NCBI RefSeq assembly: GCF_018224885.1
Contig: NZ_JAGTXB010000010.1
Span: 240,246-304,245, forward strand
Direction of reading: 5' to 3'
Source: Chitinophaga hostae
GTDB taxonomy: Bacteria > Bacteroidota > Bacteroidia > Chitinophagales > Chitinophagaceae
Length of the DNA stretch: 64,000 nt
Below the pieces are notes generated by a model. The model saw only the letters and a program-made list of their open reading frames with translations. It made no database searches and was not told where the DNA came from. How positions within the stretch are numbered: position 1 is the stretch's first letter; every line of letters begins with the position of its first letter. Positions 33,101 to 41,707 of this stretch are shown piece by piece. Made by a program: the position numbers and the translations under genes.

Positions 33101-33434
33101 CGGCATCCTGTAGTCGTTTTAAAACGGCACGGTGTTTAACATCTGTTACCTGGGTAGTATCTACCGGTACAAATGCCAGATCCTGGGCAGCTTCCTGTTC
33201 TCCCAGATAGCCTTTGCTTCGTTTCTCCTTTTCGAGGGCATCGAATATAGTGGTGGCGGCGGAAAGCGCTACGGGGCTTACAGTTTTGGTCCCGTCTTTC
33301 AGGGTTCCAAAGCGTTTTCCGTATCGAAAGTTAACAAGATACTGTTCCGGGCCAACTTCACAAAGGTCAATTTCATAGGTCTTATCCGAGTTTCCTTCCC
33401 GGAAAAAGAGCTTTACGTTCCTGACAATTCGCAT
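30117..33434 (-). CDS. WGR-domain HEAT/ARM-repeat protein of the retron locus
   Basis: 1105 residues, cytoplasmic. Residues 1-85 form a WGR-like domain (KLFFREGNSDKTYEI, VNFRYGKRFGTLKDGTKT), with the eponymous Trp-Gly-Arg replaced by Tyr-Gly-Lys. From about 110 to the end are helical HEAT/ARM-like repeats, for example VPYLVKLVEKGDALQRYAAL followed by CGDAAAIPVLRSYA. A Lys/Asp-rich linker lies near 480-530. WGR domains occur in PARPs and MolR-like proteins and bind nucleic acid ends; HEAT solenoids are scaffolds. No enzymatic motif is visible. It begins the minus-strand operon and the SWIM gene follows after 15 bp, so the three proteins and the RNA form one unit. As effector or phage sensor it is a candidate only. 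Confidence 0.87.
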   Translation of the reverse strand: MRIVRNVKLFFREGNSDKTYEIDLCEVGPEQYLVNFRYGKRFGTLKDGTKTVSPVALSAATTIFDALEKEKRSKGYLGEQEAAQDLAFVPVDTTQVTDVKHRAVLKRLQDAAEEKSTYKTHWKTSRVIWKAGEWKIKEAVPYLVKLVEKGDALQRYAALWALAKCGDAAAIPVLRSYADNGSWPLNIRMLAANGLLLVLPAEERAAHILSYQQRLPEVFQTAIANNSIPELFRLLEERILNQEQLNYPLLEDLFIVSFENVTARQAIGALFHRLPLRPSYFQHIRHIFKQAELRDEQGTVATFAARFEREPYMFKNPGTLTDYDGDKYIPESFVKELETSFQADKELRKPTSKLAFSDRTRGYLHRRVLRNLQQFGASADAQYVRLATALLLQYEESRDAAAEYQTRDYGYVNGRYVTIYKQYPANSRAVYLNYILRGNAANLVLLPNKREWIFKEEESAAKNKPVLGGNPDAAKDKNKDTLLKKLFGWLGGDKNLTTAAVPPEYEPPTAAGTPVSDVPHLHLWQQLPQAFIQLLISARMEVVHIFAMEQLKAHPDYNSLKEKMDENVIAGLLANPFSIPSMFGLELAKERYNPANPSLRLLYVLVMSPLELARIQGLQWISENQDTCFADMDFLMQLIFSPYQEVRNFVRKQLNAGYLPTEKARVLCAKALKSLLALTTATDAGNNNLNDGCSIIELYCRETLTETGIPAIEELLKSPVAACHAFAARLLLLKQGHFNYAEISDELLQSLLENPFQPVRAAGVDVLGAMGTEALLKRPELLLHIILNTYTDVRNAVRPLISKLVKQDNRLAVYLVNELVPRLMRKETVEGMHADIAALLSNELVDYLQDVDTATALRLLYSNYRSAQEFGLVVLNKYIPASALSLKQVIATGSHELLSAREWCWAFFYKNVERIRYERDAAIGLLDAKWEDTRHQAMEFFRTQFAENDWSPETLVAVADSVRPDIQAFGRELLMRFFREEDGNTYLLKLSQHPSEGMQLFATNYLERYATGNLEYLQQLEPYFRVVLSRVNKARVAKERIFGFLEKEALMSPEAAGYIGHIIAHISATVAIGDKARCIDIMRKIQQLYAVDLPIQLVPTETRVS

Positions 33435-33490
33435 GAGCTAACATTAAATAAAATAGTGGGCTAAGCTAATAAAAGAATTACAAAATAAAA

Positions 33491-33723
33491 AGCAGAAAGC
33501 TATCGTGGTGAATTTTGTCTTGCCCAGGATTAAACTGATTTTGATGATTTACAGGATTTTTTTCCTGTGATTATTATTTGATTTAAAAGATTTGGGAAGA
33601 TAGAGAACGATAACCGCTTCTATCTCCCCAAATCTTTTAAAATCAAAAACAAAAAAATCCTGTAAATCATCAAAATCAGTTTAATCCTGGGCAAGACAAA
33701 ATTCACCACGATAGCTTTCTGCT
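33491..33723. repeat. Giant nested palindrome (family D arms enclosing family A core)
   Basis: Perfect 73-bp arms (33491-33563 and 33651-33723). The outer part (AGCAGAAAGC, then TATCGTGGTG) matches the family D type at 41039-41159; the inner part (TTGTCTTGCCCAGGATTAAA, then CTGATTTTGATGATTTACAG) is the family A core also seen at 3039-3218. The centre has further imperfect dyad symmetry, so the whole 233 bp can fold as one hairpin or cruciform. It ends 56 bp before the first retron gene and lies 74 bp past the ychF stop. Confidence 0.92.
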
Positions 33724-33732
33724 AAAAATAGT

Positions 33733-33759
33733 GACGGGCCGGATTTACTCCGGCCCGTC
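33733..33759 (-). terminator. Terminator after ychF
   Basis: Perfect 11-bp GC-rich stem (GACGGGCCGGA with its complement) around TTTAC, followed on the minus strand by ACTATTTTTAG. Confidence 0.75.
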
Positions 33760-33797
33760 GAGTGTTGTAACCTTCACGGATATTTTCATGAAGTATC

Positions 33798-34901
33798 TTA
33801 AACGTTGAAGCGGAAGTGCATCACATCTCCGTCCGCAACCACATATTCTTTTCCTTCGATACGCAAACGGCCGTTATCACGAGCGCCTGCCTCGGAGCCA
33901 TATTTCACATAGTCGTCATAGGCGATTACTTCTGCCTTGATAAATCCTTTTTCAAAATCCGTATGGATAACGCTGGCGGCCTGTGGCGCTTTCCAACCTT
34001 TGTGAATAGTCCAGGCACGTACTTCCTGCACGCCGGCAGTGAAGTAGGTAATCAGTTCCAGCAAACCGTAGGCGGAGCGGATCAGGCGGTTCAGCCCGGG
34101 CTCTGTTAAGCCGTATTCGCCGAGGAACAGTTCCTTGTCTGCCGGATCTTCCATTTCAGAGATCTGCGCTTCAATGGTGTTGTTCATCACGATAACGGTA
34201 GCATGTTCTGCCTTTACCGCTTCTCTGAGGGCTTCGGAGTATTTATTGCCAGTGTGGAGCGATGCCTCATCTACGTTTGCTACGTACAAAACGGGCTTCT
34301 CAGTGAGGAGGAACAGGTCGGCAATCGCCACACGTTCTTCTTTGCTGAGGGCCAGCTCACGGATGTTACGGCCTTTCTCCAGGTGTTCCTGGCATCTTTT
34401 CAGTATTTCAAATTCTACTTTTGCTTTCGGATCGCCACCGGTTTTCGCCATTTTCTCCGTGCGGGCTACTTTGCGCTCCACGCTGTCGAGATCTTTCAGC
34501 TGCAACTCGGTATCAATGATTTCCTTGTCGCTTACGGGGTTGATGTCTCCCTCTTCACGAAGGATATTTTCATCTTCGAAGCAGCGGATCACGTGTACGA
34601 TAGCATCTACCTCGCGGATATTGGCCAGGAATTTATTTCCCAGACCTTCTCCTTTACTGGCACCTTTTACCAGGCCGGCAATATCCACGAACTCTATGGT
34701 TGTAGGCACCACGCGTTCCGGTTTTACCAGCTCTTCCAGTTTATACATGCGTTCGTCGGGCACGTCTACCTGTCCCACGTTGGGTTCTATAGTACAGAAG
34801 CGGTAGTTGCTGGCCTGCGCCTTAGCGCTGTTGCTCACCGCATTAAATAAAGTCGATTTTCCTACATTCGGCAATCCTACAATTCCAACTTGCAAAGCCA
34901 T
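33798..34901 (-). CDS. ychF: YchF-type ribosome-binding ATPase
   Basis: 367 residues, standard length. Obg-like P-loop ATPase: G1 motif GLPNVGKST (9-17), G3 region VDIAGLVKGASKGEGLGN, a coiled-coil insertion, and a C-terminal TGS domain ending EYVVADGDVMHFRFNV. The G4 motif differs from NKxD, reading NVDE, as in YchF proteins that hydrolyse ATP rather than GTP. Binds ribosomes and is linked to oxidative stress and translation start-site choice. Divergent from the SpmAB gene. Confidence 0.97.
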   Translation of the reverse strand: MALQVGIVGLPNVGKSTLFNAVSNSAKAQASNYRFCTIEPNVGQVDVPDERMYKLEELVKPERVVPTTIEFVDIAGLVKGASKGEGLGNKFLANIREVDAIVHVIRCFEDENILREEGDINPVSDKEIIDTELQLKDLDSVERKVARTEKMAKTGGDPKAKVEFEILKRCQEHLEKGRNIRELALSKEERVAIADLFLLTEKPVLYVANVDEASLHTGNKYSEALREAVKAEHATVIVMNNTIEAQISEMEDPADKELFLGEYGLTEPGLNRLIRSAYGLLELITYFTAGVQEVRAWTIHKGWKAPQAASVIHTDFEKGFIKAEVIAYDDYVKYGSEAGARDNGRLRIEGKEYVVADGDVMHFRFNV

Positions 34902-34916
34902 TTTTTAAAATTTGCG

Positions 34917-34924
34917 CAAAGATA
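34917..34924 (-). promoter_or_regulatory. -7 box for ychF
   Basis: TATCTTTG on the minus strand, 15 bp upstream of the ychF ATG, identical to the box before osmC. The short distance implies a leader of fewer than about 12 nt. Confidence 0.5.
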
Positions 34925-34968
34925 GGTTTATTTTAGTTTATTTGTTGATTGAATAAACCAATAATCTA

Positions 34969-36201
34969 ATGGCATTAAACTACGTATGGCTGGGATTTTT
35001 TCTTATTGCATTTGTTGTAGCAGTTTTCAAGTCGGTAGTTTTACATGACGCCTCTATTTTCGGGGAGATCATGAACGGCATGTTTTCCAGCGCCAAAACG
35101 GGTGCGGAGATCTCCCTGGGGCTGGCCGGGATCATGACCCTCTGGCTGGGGATCATGCGTATCGGTGAGGTGGCGGGTATGATCAACCGCTTTTCCAGGA
35201 TGGTAAACCCTTTTTTCTCCAAACTATTTCCTGACGTACCCAAAGGCCATCCGGCCATGGGGTCGATGATGATGAACTTTTCCGCTACCATGCTGGGTTT
35301 GGACAATGCCGCCACTCCCATGGGACTTAAAGCCATGAAGGAGCTGCAGGAGATCAATCCTAAGCCCGAAGAGGCCAGCAATCCGCAGATTATGTTCCTG
35401 GTGCTGAATACGGCGGGGGTGGTACTGATCCCCACTTCTGTGATAGCCATCCGGCTGGCTGCAGGCGCGGCTAACCCGGCGGATATCTTTATCCCTACCC
35501 TCATCTCTACTTTTATGGCGTTTATTATGGGGATGTTTACGGTATCCATCTTCCAGAAAATCAACCTGTTTAAATTACCGGTATTAATTTTCCTGCTGCT
35601 CTTTGCCGGTATCATGGCGGCTTTATGGTTTTGGGTAAGCAGTTTGCCTCCGGCAGAAATAGGACCGAAAACGGCCTCCCTCGGCGGGGCAGTCATTTTT
35701 GCGATTATAATTACCTTCCTGGTAGCAGGCATGGTAAAAAAGATAAATGTATACGACGCCTTTATTGAAGGCGCTAAAGAAGGATTCCAGGTTTCCGTGA
35801 GGATTATTCCTTACCTCGTAGGTATGCTGGTGGCCATCAGTGTATTCCGCACTACAGGCTGTCTTGATTATATCACCAATGGCATTGGCCTCTTCTTTGC
35901 CTGGATAGGCGTTAACACCGATTTCGTACCTGCGTTACCGGTAGCTTTCATGAAACCACTGAGCGGTGGCGGCGCCCGGGCGCTGATGGTCGACATCCTG
36001 AAAACGCATGGCGTGGATTCCTTTGTAGGCAAGCTGGCCAGCATCATCCAGGGAACTACCGAAACCACCTTCTACGTGCTGGCAGTTTATTTTGGCTCCG
36101 TCAATATCAAATTAACCCGATACGCCCTGGCAGCAGGACTCATTGCCGATTTCTTCGGGATGCTGTGCGCGGTGTTGCTGGGGTATCTCTTTTTCCATTA
36201 G
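34969..36201 (+). CDS. Fused SpmA-SpmB-like nucleoside-recognition (Gate) membrane protein
   Basis: 410 residues with about nine TM helices in two homologous halves, each with a Gate/nucleoside-recognition signature: FSATMLGLDNAATPMGLKAM in the first and AFMKPLSGGGARALMVDI with QGTTETTFYVLAVYFG in the second. In Bacillus these are two spore-maturation genes, spmA and spmB. Bacteroidota that do not sporulate often carry them fused, as here. The second half keeps the conserved SGGGxR motif. Presumably a transporter-like membrane protein; substrate unknown. Divergent from ychF. Confidence 0.88.
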   Translation: MALNYVWLGFFLIAFVVAVFKSVVLHDASIFGEIMNGMFSSAKTGAEISLGLAGIMTLWLGIMRIGEVAGMINRFSRMVNPFFSKLFPDVPKGHPAMGSMMMNFSATMLGLDNAATPMGLKAMKELQEINPKPEEASNPQIMFLVLNTAGVVLIPTSVIAIRLAAGAANPADIFIPTLISTFMAFIMGMFTVSIFQKINLFKLPVLIFLLLFAGIMAALWFWVSSLPPAEIGPKTASLGGAVIFAIIITFLVAGMVKKINVYDAFIEGAKEGFQVSVRIIPYLVGMLVAISVFRTTGCLDYITNGIGLFFAWIGVNTDFVPALPVAFMKPLSGGGARALMVDILKTHGVDSFVGKLASIIQGTTETTFYVLAVYFGSVNIKLTRYALAAGLIADFFGMLCAVLLGYLFFH

Positions 36202-36395
36202 CTGTTAGCTGTTAGCTTTTAGCAGATGCAGATGCAGCGAACCAGCTTTTAGCCATTAGCTCTTAGCTTTTAGCAAATACAGCGAAGACGATATGATGTT
36301 CATCATTCGGTGCATTTGCTAAAAGCTAAGAGCTAATGGCTAAAAGCTGGTTCGCTGCATCTACTAAAAGCTAAGAGCTAATGGCTAAAAGCTGT
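36202..36395. repeat. Family C palindrome, copy 2
   Basis: Arms near 36232-36282 and 36311-36360 are nearly perfect complements (AGCTTTTAGCCATTAGCTC against GAGCTAATGGCTAAAAGCT), separated by about 30 bp. A further unit follows at 36361-36395. It carries GCTGGTTCGCTGCAT, as in the array at 14396-14566. Sits between the convergent SpmAB and SusD genes. Confidence 0.85.
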
Positions 36396-36397
36396 GG

Positions 36398-37807
36398 TCA
36401 ATTCCCATCCCACCAAACATGGTCCGTTAACTTCACGGCCGGCATATTAGCCCCATTGCGGCTTTTCTCGGTATCGGGGTATGCCAGGCGCCTGATAAAC
36501 GTGGTCAACTGCGCATTTTCGGGCAGGTTAAAATTCTTGTATTTGTAATCATAGCGACGGGCATCATTCCAGGTATCCGGATGCAGGAACTGTGCAGCAT
36601 ATTTCTCCTTCAGGATCAGATCCAGTGTAATCGTTCCTTCTCCAACTCCCACTGCCGGATTGCGCAGATAAGCATTCCGCTTGGCCGTGTCCACGCCTAC
36701 CTTGTCCATGTTGGCTGTAATGCCTAATATATAAGCACTGTAGGCACGTTTTTTATCGCCGCTTCTGAACGCAGCTTCCGCTTCTATAAACCGGCATTCT
36801 GCATTGGTGGCTATCAGCAAAGGAGCGCCGGGTTTGGAGTAGAACCCATTCACCGACAGGTAACATTCCTCCTGGTCTGTACCCGAGCCAATCCGGCCAG
36901 CGCCGTTGACCGTACCCCGGTAATCGCCAAATTTGGTGGTGTCAGTAATCAGGGGCAAGCGGGGATCAAATACCCCGTAAGTTTTCCCATTCATGGCGTC
37001 TACAAAGTGAGCGCTTAACCAGCCATCGAGCGAGTTATTGATGTTATTAACAGCCGCCTCATTCCAGGGACTAAGCGACTGGAACTGCAGCATCTGGGCA
37101 TCGTCGGCATTGGTGGTGTAGGCATTGGCCACCGCAGCCAACACAGCAGCGGCATTGTAGGTAGCTTTTTTTGTGAGATGATTGAGGATACGCGCTTTCA
37201 CCACGTAGGCCGTTTTGATCCAGGCTTCGTTACGGCCACCAAACAGCAGGTCCTTGGCTGCATCCAGTTCATACTTTGTATCTGTTTTTTTCATTTGCAG
37301 GATGCCGTCATCCAGCAACGCGATGCAGTAAGTGTATATACTGTCGTCGGCCGTGTAGGCCGGCTGGATTACATTGGCATTGAAAGCACTGGTATAGGGT
37401 ATGCTTCCCCAGAGGTCATTCAGCATTTCAAGGTTAATGGCCATCATGATTTCACCGGCGCCCACATGACGGGCAGCGCCCTGTTTACCTGCCTGGTCAA
37501 TAAGGTCATGAATGTCGGTCATGTTATCGTAGAGCAGTTTCCAGGTGGTACTGTAGTCGGTAGACTGATACGTATCTGTTGCACCATCCGAATTGGGTGA
37601 TGCGAGGTATTGCACCAGGTAGGAAGTAATATTGCTAACCTGATACACATTGATGGCTGTATGATAGGTAGCAGATACCAGCAACCCGTTCAGAGGTGGC
37701 GTGGTGGCCTGGTTCGGATTGTCGTTGATATCGAACGATTTGCTGCAGGCCGAAATCAGTATCCCGGGCAAGGCGATATATAATAATATGGTGTGTAATC
37801 TTTTCAT
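36398..37807 (-). CDS. SusD/RagB-family nutrient-binding lipoprotein
   Basis: 469 residues. Lipoprotein signal with lipobox ISAC (about Cys21), then SKSFDINDNPNQATTP and a TPR-rich SusD fold; late motifs NAECRFIEAEAAFRSGDKK and LILKEKYAAQFLHPDTWNDA are typical of the SusD-like family. Works as the surface lid of a SusC barrel. The partner gene starts upstream and ends 11 bp before it, but is interrupted by a stop codon (see 37819-40983). No glycan-degrading enzyme is adjacent, so the ligand may be a peptide or small oligomer. Confidence 0.92.
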   Translation of the reverse strand: MKRLHTILLYIALPGILISACSKSFDINDNPNQATTPPLNGLLVSATYHTAINVYQVSNITSYLVQYLASPNSDGATDTYQSTDYSTTWKLLYDNMTDIHDLIDQAGKQGAARHVGAGEIMMAINLEMLNDLWGSIPYTSAFNANVIQPAYTADDSIYTYCIALLDDGILQMKKTDTKYELDAAKDLLFGGRNEAWIKTAYVVKARILNHLTKKATYNAAAVLAAVANAYTTNADDAQMLQFQSLSPWNEAAVNNINNSLDGWLSAHFVDAMNGKTYGVFDPRLPLITDTTKFGDYRGTVNGAGRIGSGTDQEECYLSVNGFYSKPGAPLLIATNAECRFIEAEAAFRSGDKKRAYSAYILGITANMDKVGVDTAKRNAYLRNPAVGVGEGTITLDLILKEKYAAQFLHPDTWNDARRYDYKYKNFNLPENAQLTTFIRRLAYPDTEKSRNGANMPAVKLTDHVWWDGN

Positions 37808-37818
37808 GGTGGCAGATT

Positions 37819-40800
37819 TTAGAAGGTAACTTGAAGAGTGGCCAGAAAACTACGTGTAGCCGGATACGTGAATCCTGCAAAAGCATCCACGTTACTGCCG
37901 GCATTAAAGGAGCTGGATTCCGGATCAAAGCCGGTGTATTTGGTATGCAACCATATATTGTTTCCCGTAAGAGTAATGCTGGCGGCTGAAATCAGGTGCG
38001 TGGCGCTGAGCAATGTTGCGGGGAGCTGGTAGGTAAAGCTTACGTTGCGTAAACGTATCCAGGAGGCATCTTCCACAAAGTTTTCTGTTACGCCACGGTA
38101 TACATTCCGATAATATCCTGCGCCGTAGTTGCGGCCATCCGGACCTTTTGCCTGCTGCAGATATACTTTTTGTGTGTTGGCAGTACCATCCGCCAGCACA
38201 CCGGGAAATACCACCTGGTCAAACCGGTTGGCCGTCATAGCTGATTCCCCAAAGGCCGCCAGGAAGTTGGCCAGCTGGTTGTATTTCTTTAAGCCCTGCC
38301 GGGTGTCAATTAAAACAGATAAACTAAACGGACCGTAGGTAAAGTTATTGGTGATGCTTCCTATCCATTTAGGTTGGGAGTTACCCAGGTATTTCTGACT
38401 ACTGTTGATCAGCGGAAATCCGGCACTGTTACCTGTTTGGCCAATGATCATGGGTTTGCTGTAGTCGATCATGAGCGGATCTTCCTTGTCGCTGCCATAG
38501 TATCGCTGATAGCTGGTACCGAAGATAGCCCCTACGGGGTAGCCAGGTATGTACTTCATGGTGGCGGTAGAACCGGCGTAGCCGAAGTGTTCTGCCACGG
38601 CTACTTCATCGAGTCCCTGCCCCAGGCTGAGCACTTTATTGCGGTTGGATGAATAGTTGATCCGCATTTCCCAGTTGAATTTCTTTGATTTGATCAGCGT
38701 ACCATTTAACGATACCTCTATTCCTTTATTCCGGATGGAACCCACATTGGTATAAAAATCCTCGTAGCCGGTAGCATTTGATAATTTTAACGGAATGAGG
38801 AGATCTGTGCTTTTGGAAGTATACCAGGCCACGTCAACGCCTAAACGGTCATTGAGGAAACGCAGCTCAGCGCCCGTTTCAAACGTATTGGTAAACTCCG
38901 GTTTCAGGTTGGGGTCGCCCAGCCGGTCGTCGCGGGTCCAGCCTATGGCGGATCCGCCAATAGGCCCGTTGATCAATGGAATATACCCCGAACCTGTATT
39001 ATAGGGGGTGGCATCTTTACCAATCCGGGCCCAGGACACCCGGAGTTTTCCGTACGACAAAATGCTTTCCGGGATTTTCAGGTGTTCTGTAAAAATATAC
39101 GATAAACTGGCCGAGGGATAAAAGAATGCCCGGTTGGCTTAGGGCAAGGTAGAGGTGATATCTGTTCTTCCGGTTAGGTTCAGGTATAGACATCTGTCCC
39201 AGTTGAGGGTCCAGTCGCCGAAAATACCCATCAGGAAATAGTTTTCGTTATACTGGTTGGTCAGCACCTTTTTTGCATTCTGCAGGATCAGCAGGTCGGG
39301 TATATCGAGGGTGTCTGCCTCGGTCGACACCCGTTTGAGTTTTCTTTGATAAATATCTTGTCCAACTTTGAGGTCTGAACTCAGTTTGGAGCTGATCTTA
39401 TTTTTAAAATTGAGGATCAGGGTTGATGTCAGCGCTTTCCTGTTGGTTGTGTATTCGTCTACAAAACCAAACTCGTTATCAGTGCTGGGCACCTCTCCGA
39501 CTGTTCCTTTGGGACCGGGAGCTGCATGCCGGATACCGCTGTTGGAATAATCTGTTCCGGCCCTGTAAAGTATTTCCAGCCACTTAAAAGGCGCGTAGCT
39601 GAAATTGATGTTCCCTATTACCCGGTTTACATTGTCTTCAAATCGATTGCTATATACCGTATAAATAGGATTGTCGGTGGCGCCATAAGTTTGCTGGGTA
39701 CCATCATCTTTGATATAGTCACGCATATTCCACCGGGGCGACCAATAGATCAGCTGTTCTCCGTAGCGGTCGAAATTGGCGCGGTTACCACCCGAGTTGA
39801 TATAGTTGAGAGAGATACCTATTTTGAATTTATCGCTCAGGGTAGCATTACCGCTCACCCTGGCGGAGTAGTTTTTATAGTTACTAAACGGGATGAGCCC
39901 ATTCTGATTGAACTGGGATAACGATGCCGCATATACGACTTTCTCCGTTCCGCCACTGATGCCCAGGGTATTGCGAAACTGGCCGCCGGTATTATAGGCC
40001 TGTTTGTATTTATCGTACAATGCGGCCGGGTGCGTGGGGTCCAGTGTGCGGGCCTGTGCTACCGTGGGGCCCCAGGAAGGCCAGAAGCTCTGGTTATCAT
40101 AAACACCGTTATTGCCCTGGCTGTAAGTGTTTTGGACATCCGGTGTTTTACTGACTTTGTCAAAACCCGCCGTACTGCTGTAAGTTACCCGCAGCCGGCC
40201 CGCTTTACCGGATTTAGTGGTGATGATTACCGCCCCATTGCCGGCGCGCAATCCGTACAATGCGGTGGCGGCGCCTCCTTTCAGAATAGACACGCTTTCG
40301 ATATCATCGGGATTGAGATCGGCAGCGCCGTTGCTCATGCCCCGGGTTTCAGTGTTGGGATCGCTTGTTGAGCCGGATACAGTGCCGGTCACCACCGTTT
40401 CATTATCCAGGGCAATACCATCCACCACAAACAAGGGCTGGTTGTTCCTGCCCGGATCGAGGGAGTTGATACCCCGGATAACAATACGGGAGCCCTGCCC
40501 CGGCGCTCCTCCTCCGCTGGAAATTTGCACGCCAGCTACTTTTCCCTGCAGGGCGTTGACTACATTCGATTGTTTGGCCTGCATCAGGTCGGCGCCGCTT
40601 ACATCCTGAACGGCATATCCCAGCGCGCGCTTTTCCTTTTTAATACCCAGGGCAGTTACTACTACCTGCTCCAGGTGACGGGTATCGGGCTGTAACCGGA
40701 TATCCAGACTGGTACGGCCATTTAATGGCTGCTCCTGCGTCAGGTAGCCTACAAAACTAAAGACAAGGATGCTGTTGGCATCCGGTACATTAAGCCGGAA

Positions 40801-40983
40801 GCTGCCGTCCGGTGAGGTGGTAGTTCCGGCAGCAGCGCCTTTTATATGAACAGTAACACCTGGTAACGCATCCGGGGTGCCTGCAGTAACTACTTTACCG
40901 GTAATAAGATGATTCTGGGCGAGCAACAAAAGGGGGAAAAAAAATAAGGTGCCCACCAGCGTCATAGTGTAAAATGACTTCAT
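37819..40983 (-). pseudogene. SusC/RagA TonB-linked receptor interrupted by an in-frame stop
   Basis: Full-length SusC frame of 1055 codons (signal peptide, carboxypeptidase-like domain, plug with VNALQGKVAGVQISSGGGAP and PLFVVDGIALDNE, barrel ending ATLQVTF), but codon 615 is TAA (plus strand 39139-39141). Reading through gives continuous homology: RTDITSTLP, stop, ANRAFFYPSASLSYIF, where SusC proteins usually have a Lys (TLPKANR-type motif). One base change (AAA to TAA) explains it. No frameshift is needed. Translation would yield a 614-residue fragment without most of the barrel. A real pseudogene, phase-variable state or sequencing error are all possible; restart at the downstream Met (39060) would not give a working receptor. 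Confidence 0.9.
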
Positions 40984-41038
40984 GGTGATAGATTTTGGTT
41001 GATAATGCTATTACTTAAATATCGTTAAAAAAAACGAG

Positions 41039-41159
41039 AGCAGAAAGCGGAAAGCAGAAAGCAAAAAGCTATCGAGACGAATAATCAATGTGGATCTGAA
41101 ACTCCCACATTGATTATTCGTCTCGATAGCTTTTTGCTTTCTGCTTTCCGCTTTCTGCT
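41039..41159. repeat. Family D palindrome with 55-bp perfect arms
   Basis: Arms 41039-41093 and 41105-41159 are perfect complements over 55 bp with an 11-nt loop. The outer part repeats AGCAGAAAGCGG-type heptads, then AGCTATCGAGACGAATAATC. It lies immediately before the PH-domain gene stop and 56 bp upstream of the susC start. It can fold as an extremely stable hairpin. Confidence 0.93.
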
Positions 41160-41162
41160 TTA

Positions 41163-41663
41163 TCAAATAGCCGCTACGTTGATAATCTTATTTACATTCT
41201 TTACAAAGTCATCCGCTTCGGAAGGACTGATTAACCATTTCTGCTTATCAGATTCTATCAGCACCAGGTTTTCACGGCTGGTACACCAGCGCTGATACTT
41301 GCCAATTTCGCTAGAACGATAGGTGCCCAGGTAACCAAATACCCCTCCTATATTCAACAGCCGGGAGCTGCTGCCCAGATCCTCTTCTGTGATACTTCTC
41401 AGTCTTACCACATTCGTCATTTCGATGGATATGCTAAACAGCGGCCGCTTAATAAGTATAGCCGTGGCAGTGATAGCATAATACCGGGGGCTCAGACACC
41501 AGGCGACCACAATTACCGGCACCAGGATGAATAAAAGCATAGTGGTGCTTACGGCATCATGAGAGATATCAGTTATCTGTCGGCAGAAAAAAACCAGTGC
41601 AAGGATGATGACCAGGTTAGTGATAATCTTTGAGTTAGCATCCAGTGGGGCATCGTAACGCAT
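41163..41663 (-). CDS. Membrane protein with PH-like domain, unknown function
   Basis: 166 residues: two TM helices (about 10-28 and 40-58), then a soluble part starting SPRYYAITATAILIKRPL, which resembles the beta-strands of bacterial PH domains (bPH types), ending in a helix (ADDFVKNVNKIINVA). The two-helix plus PH-like order is common in small envelope proteins. The start ATG at 41663 gives a compact N-terminus. Separated from the thiamine-binding gene upstream by 44 bp on the same strand. Confidence 0.75.
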   Translation of the reverse strand: MRYDAPLDANSKIITNLVIILALVFFCRQITDISHDAVSTTMLLFILVPVIVVAWCLSPRYYAITATAILIKRPLFSISIEMTNVVRLRSITEEDLGSSSRLLNIGGVFGYLGTYRSSEIGKYQRWCTSRENLVLIESDKQKWLISPSEADDFVKNVNKIINVAAI

Positions 41664-41707
41664 ATATTCCTCTCCTTTTATTCGGCCGGTAAGATAAAAA
41701 ACTTTAG

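Noticed and set aside
37819..39060. Separate gene for a SusC C-terminal barrel
   Set aside because: It is in the same frame as the upstream part, split only by one stop codon; conserved sequence continues through the gap.
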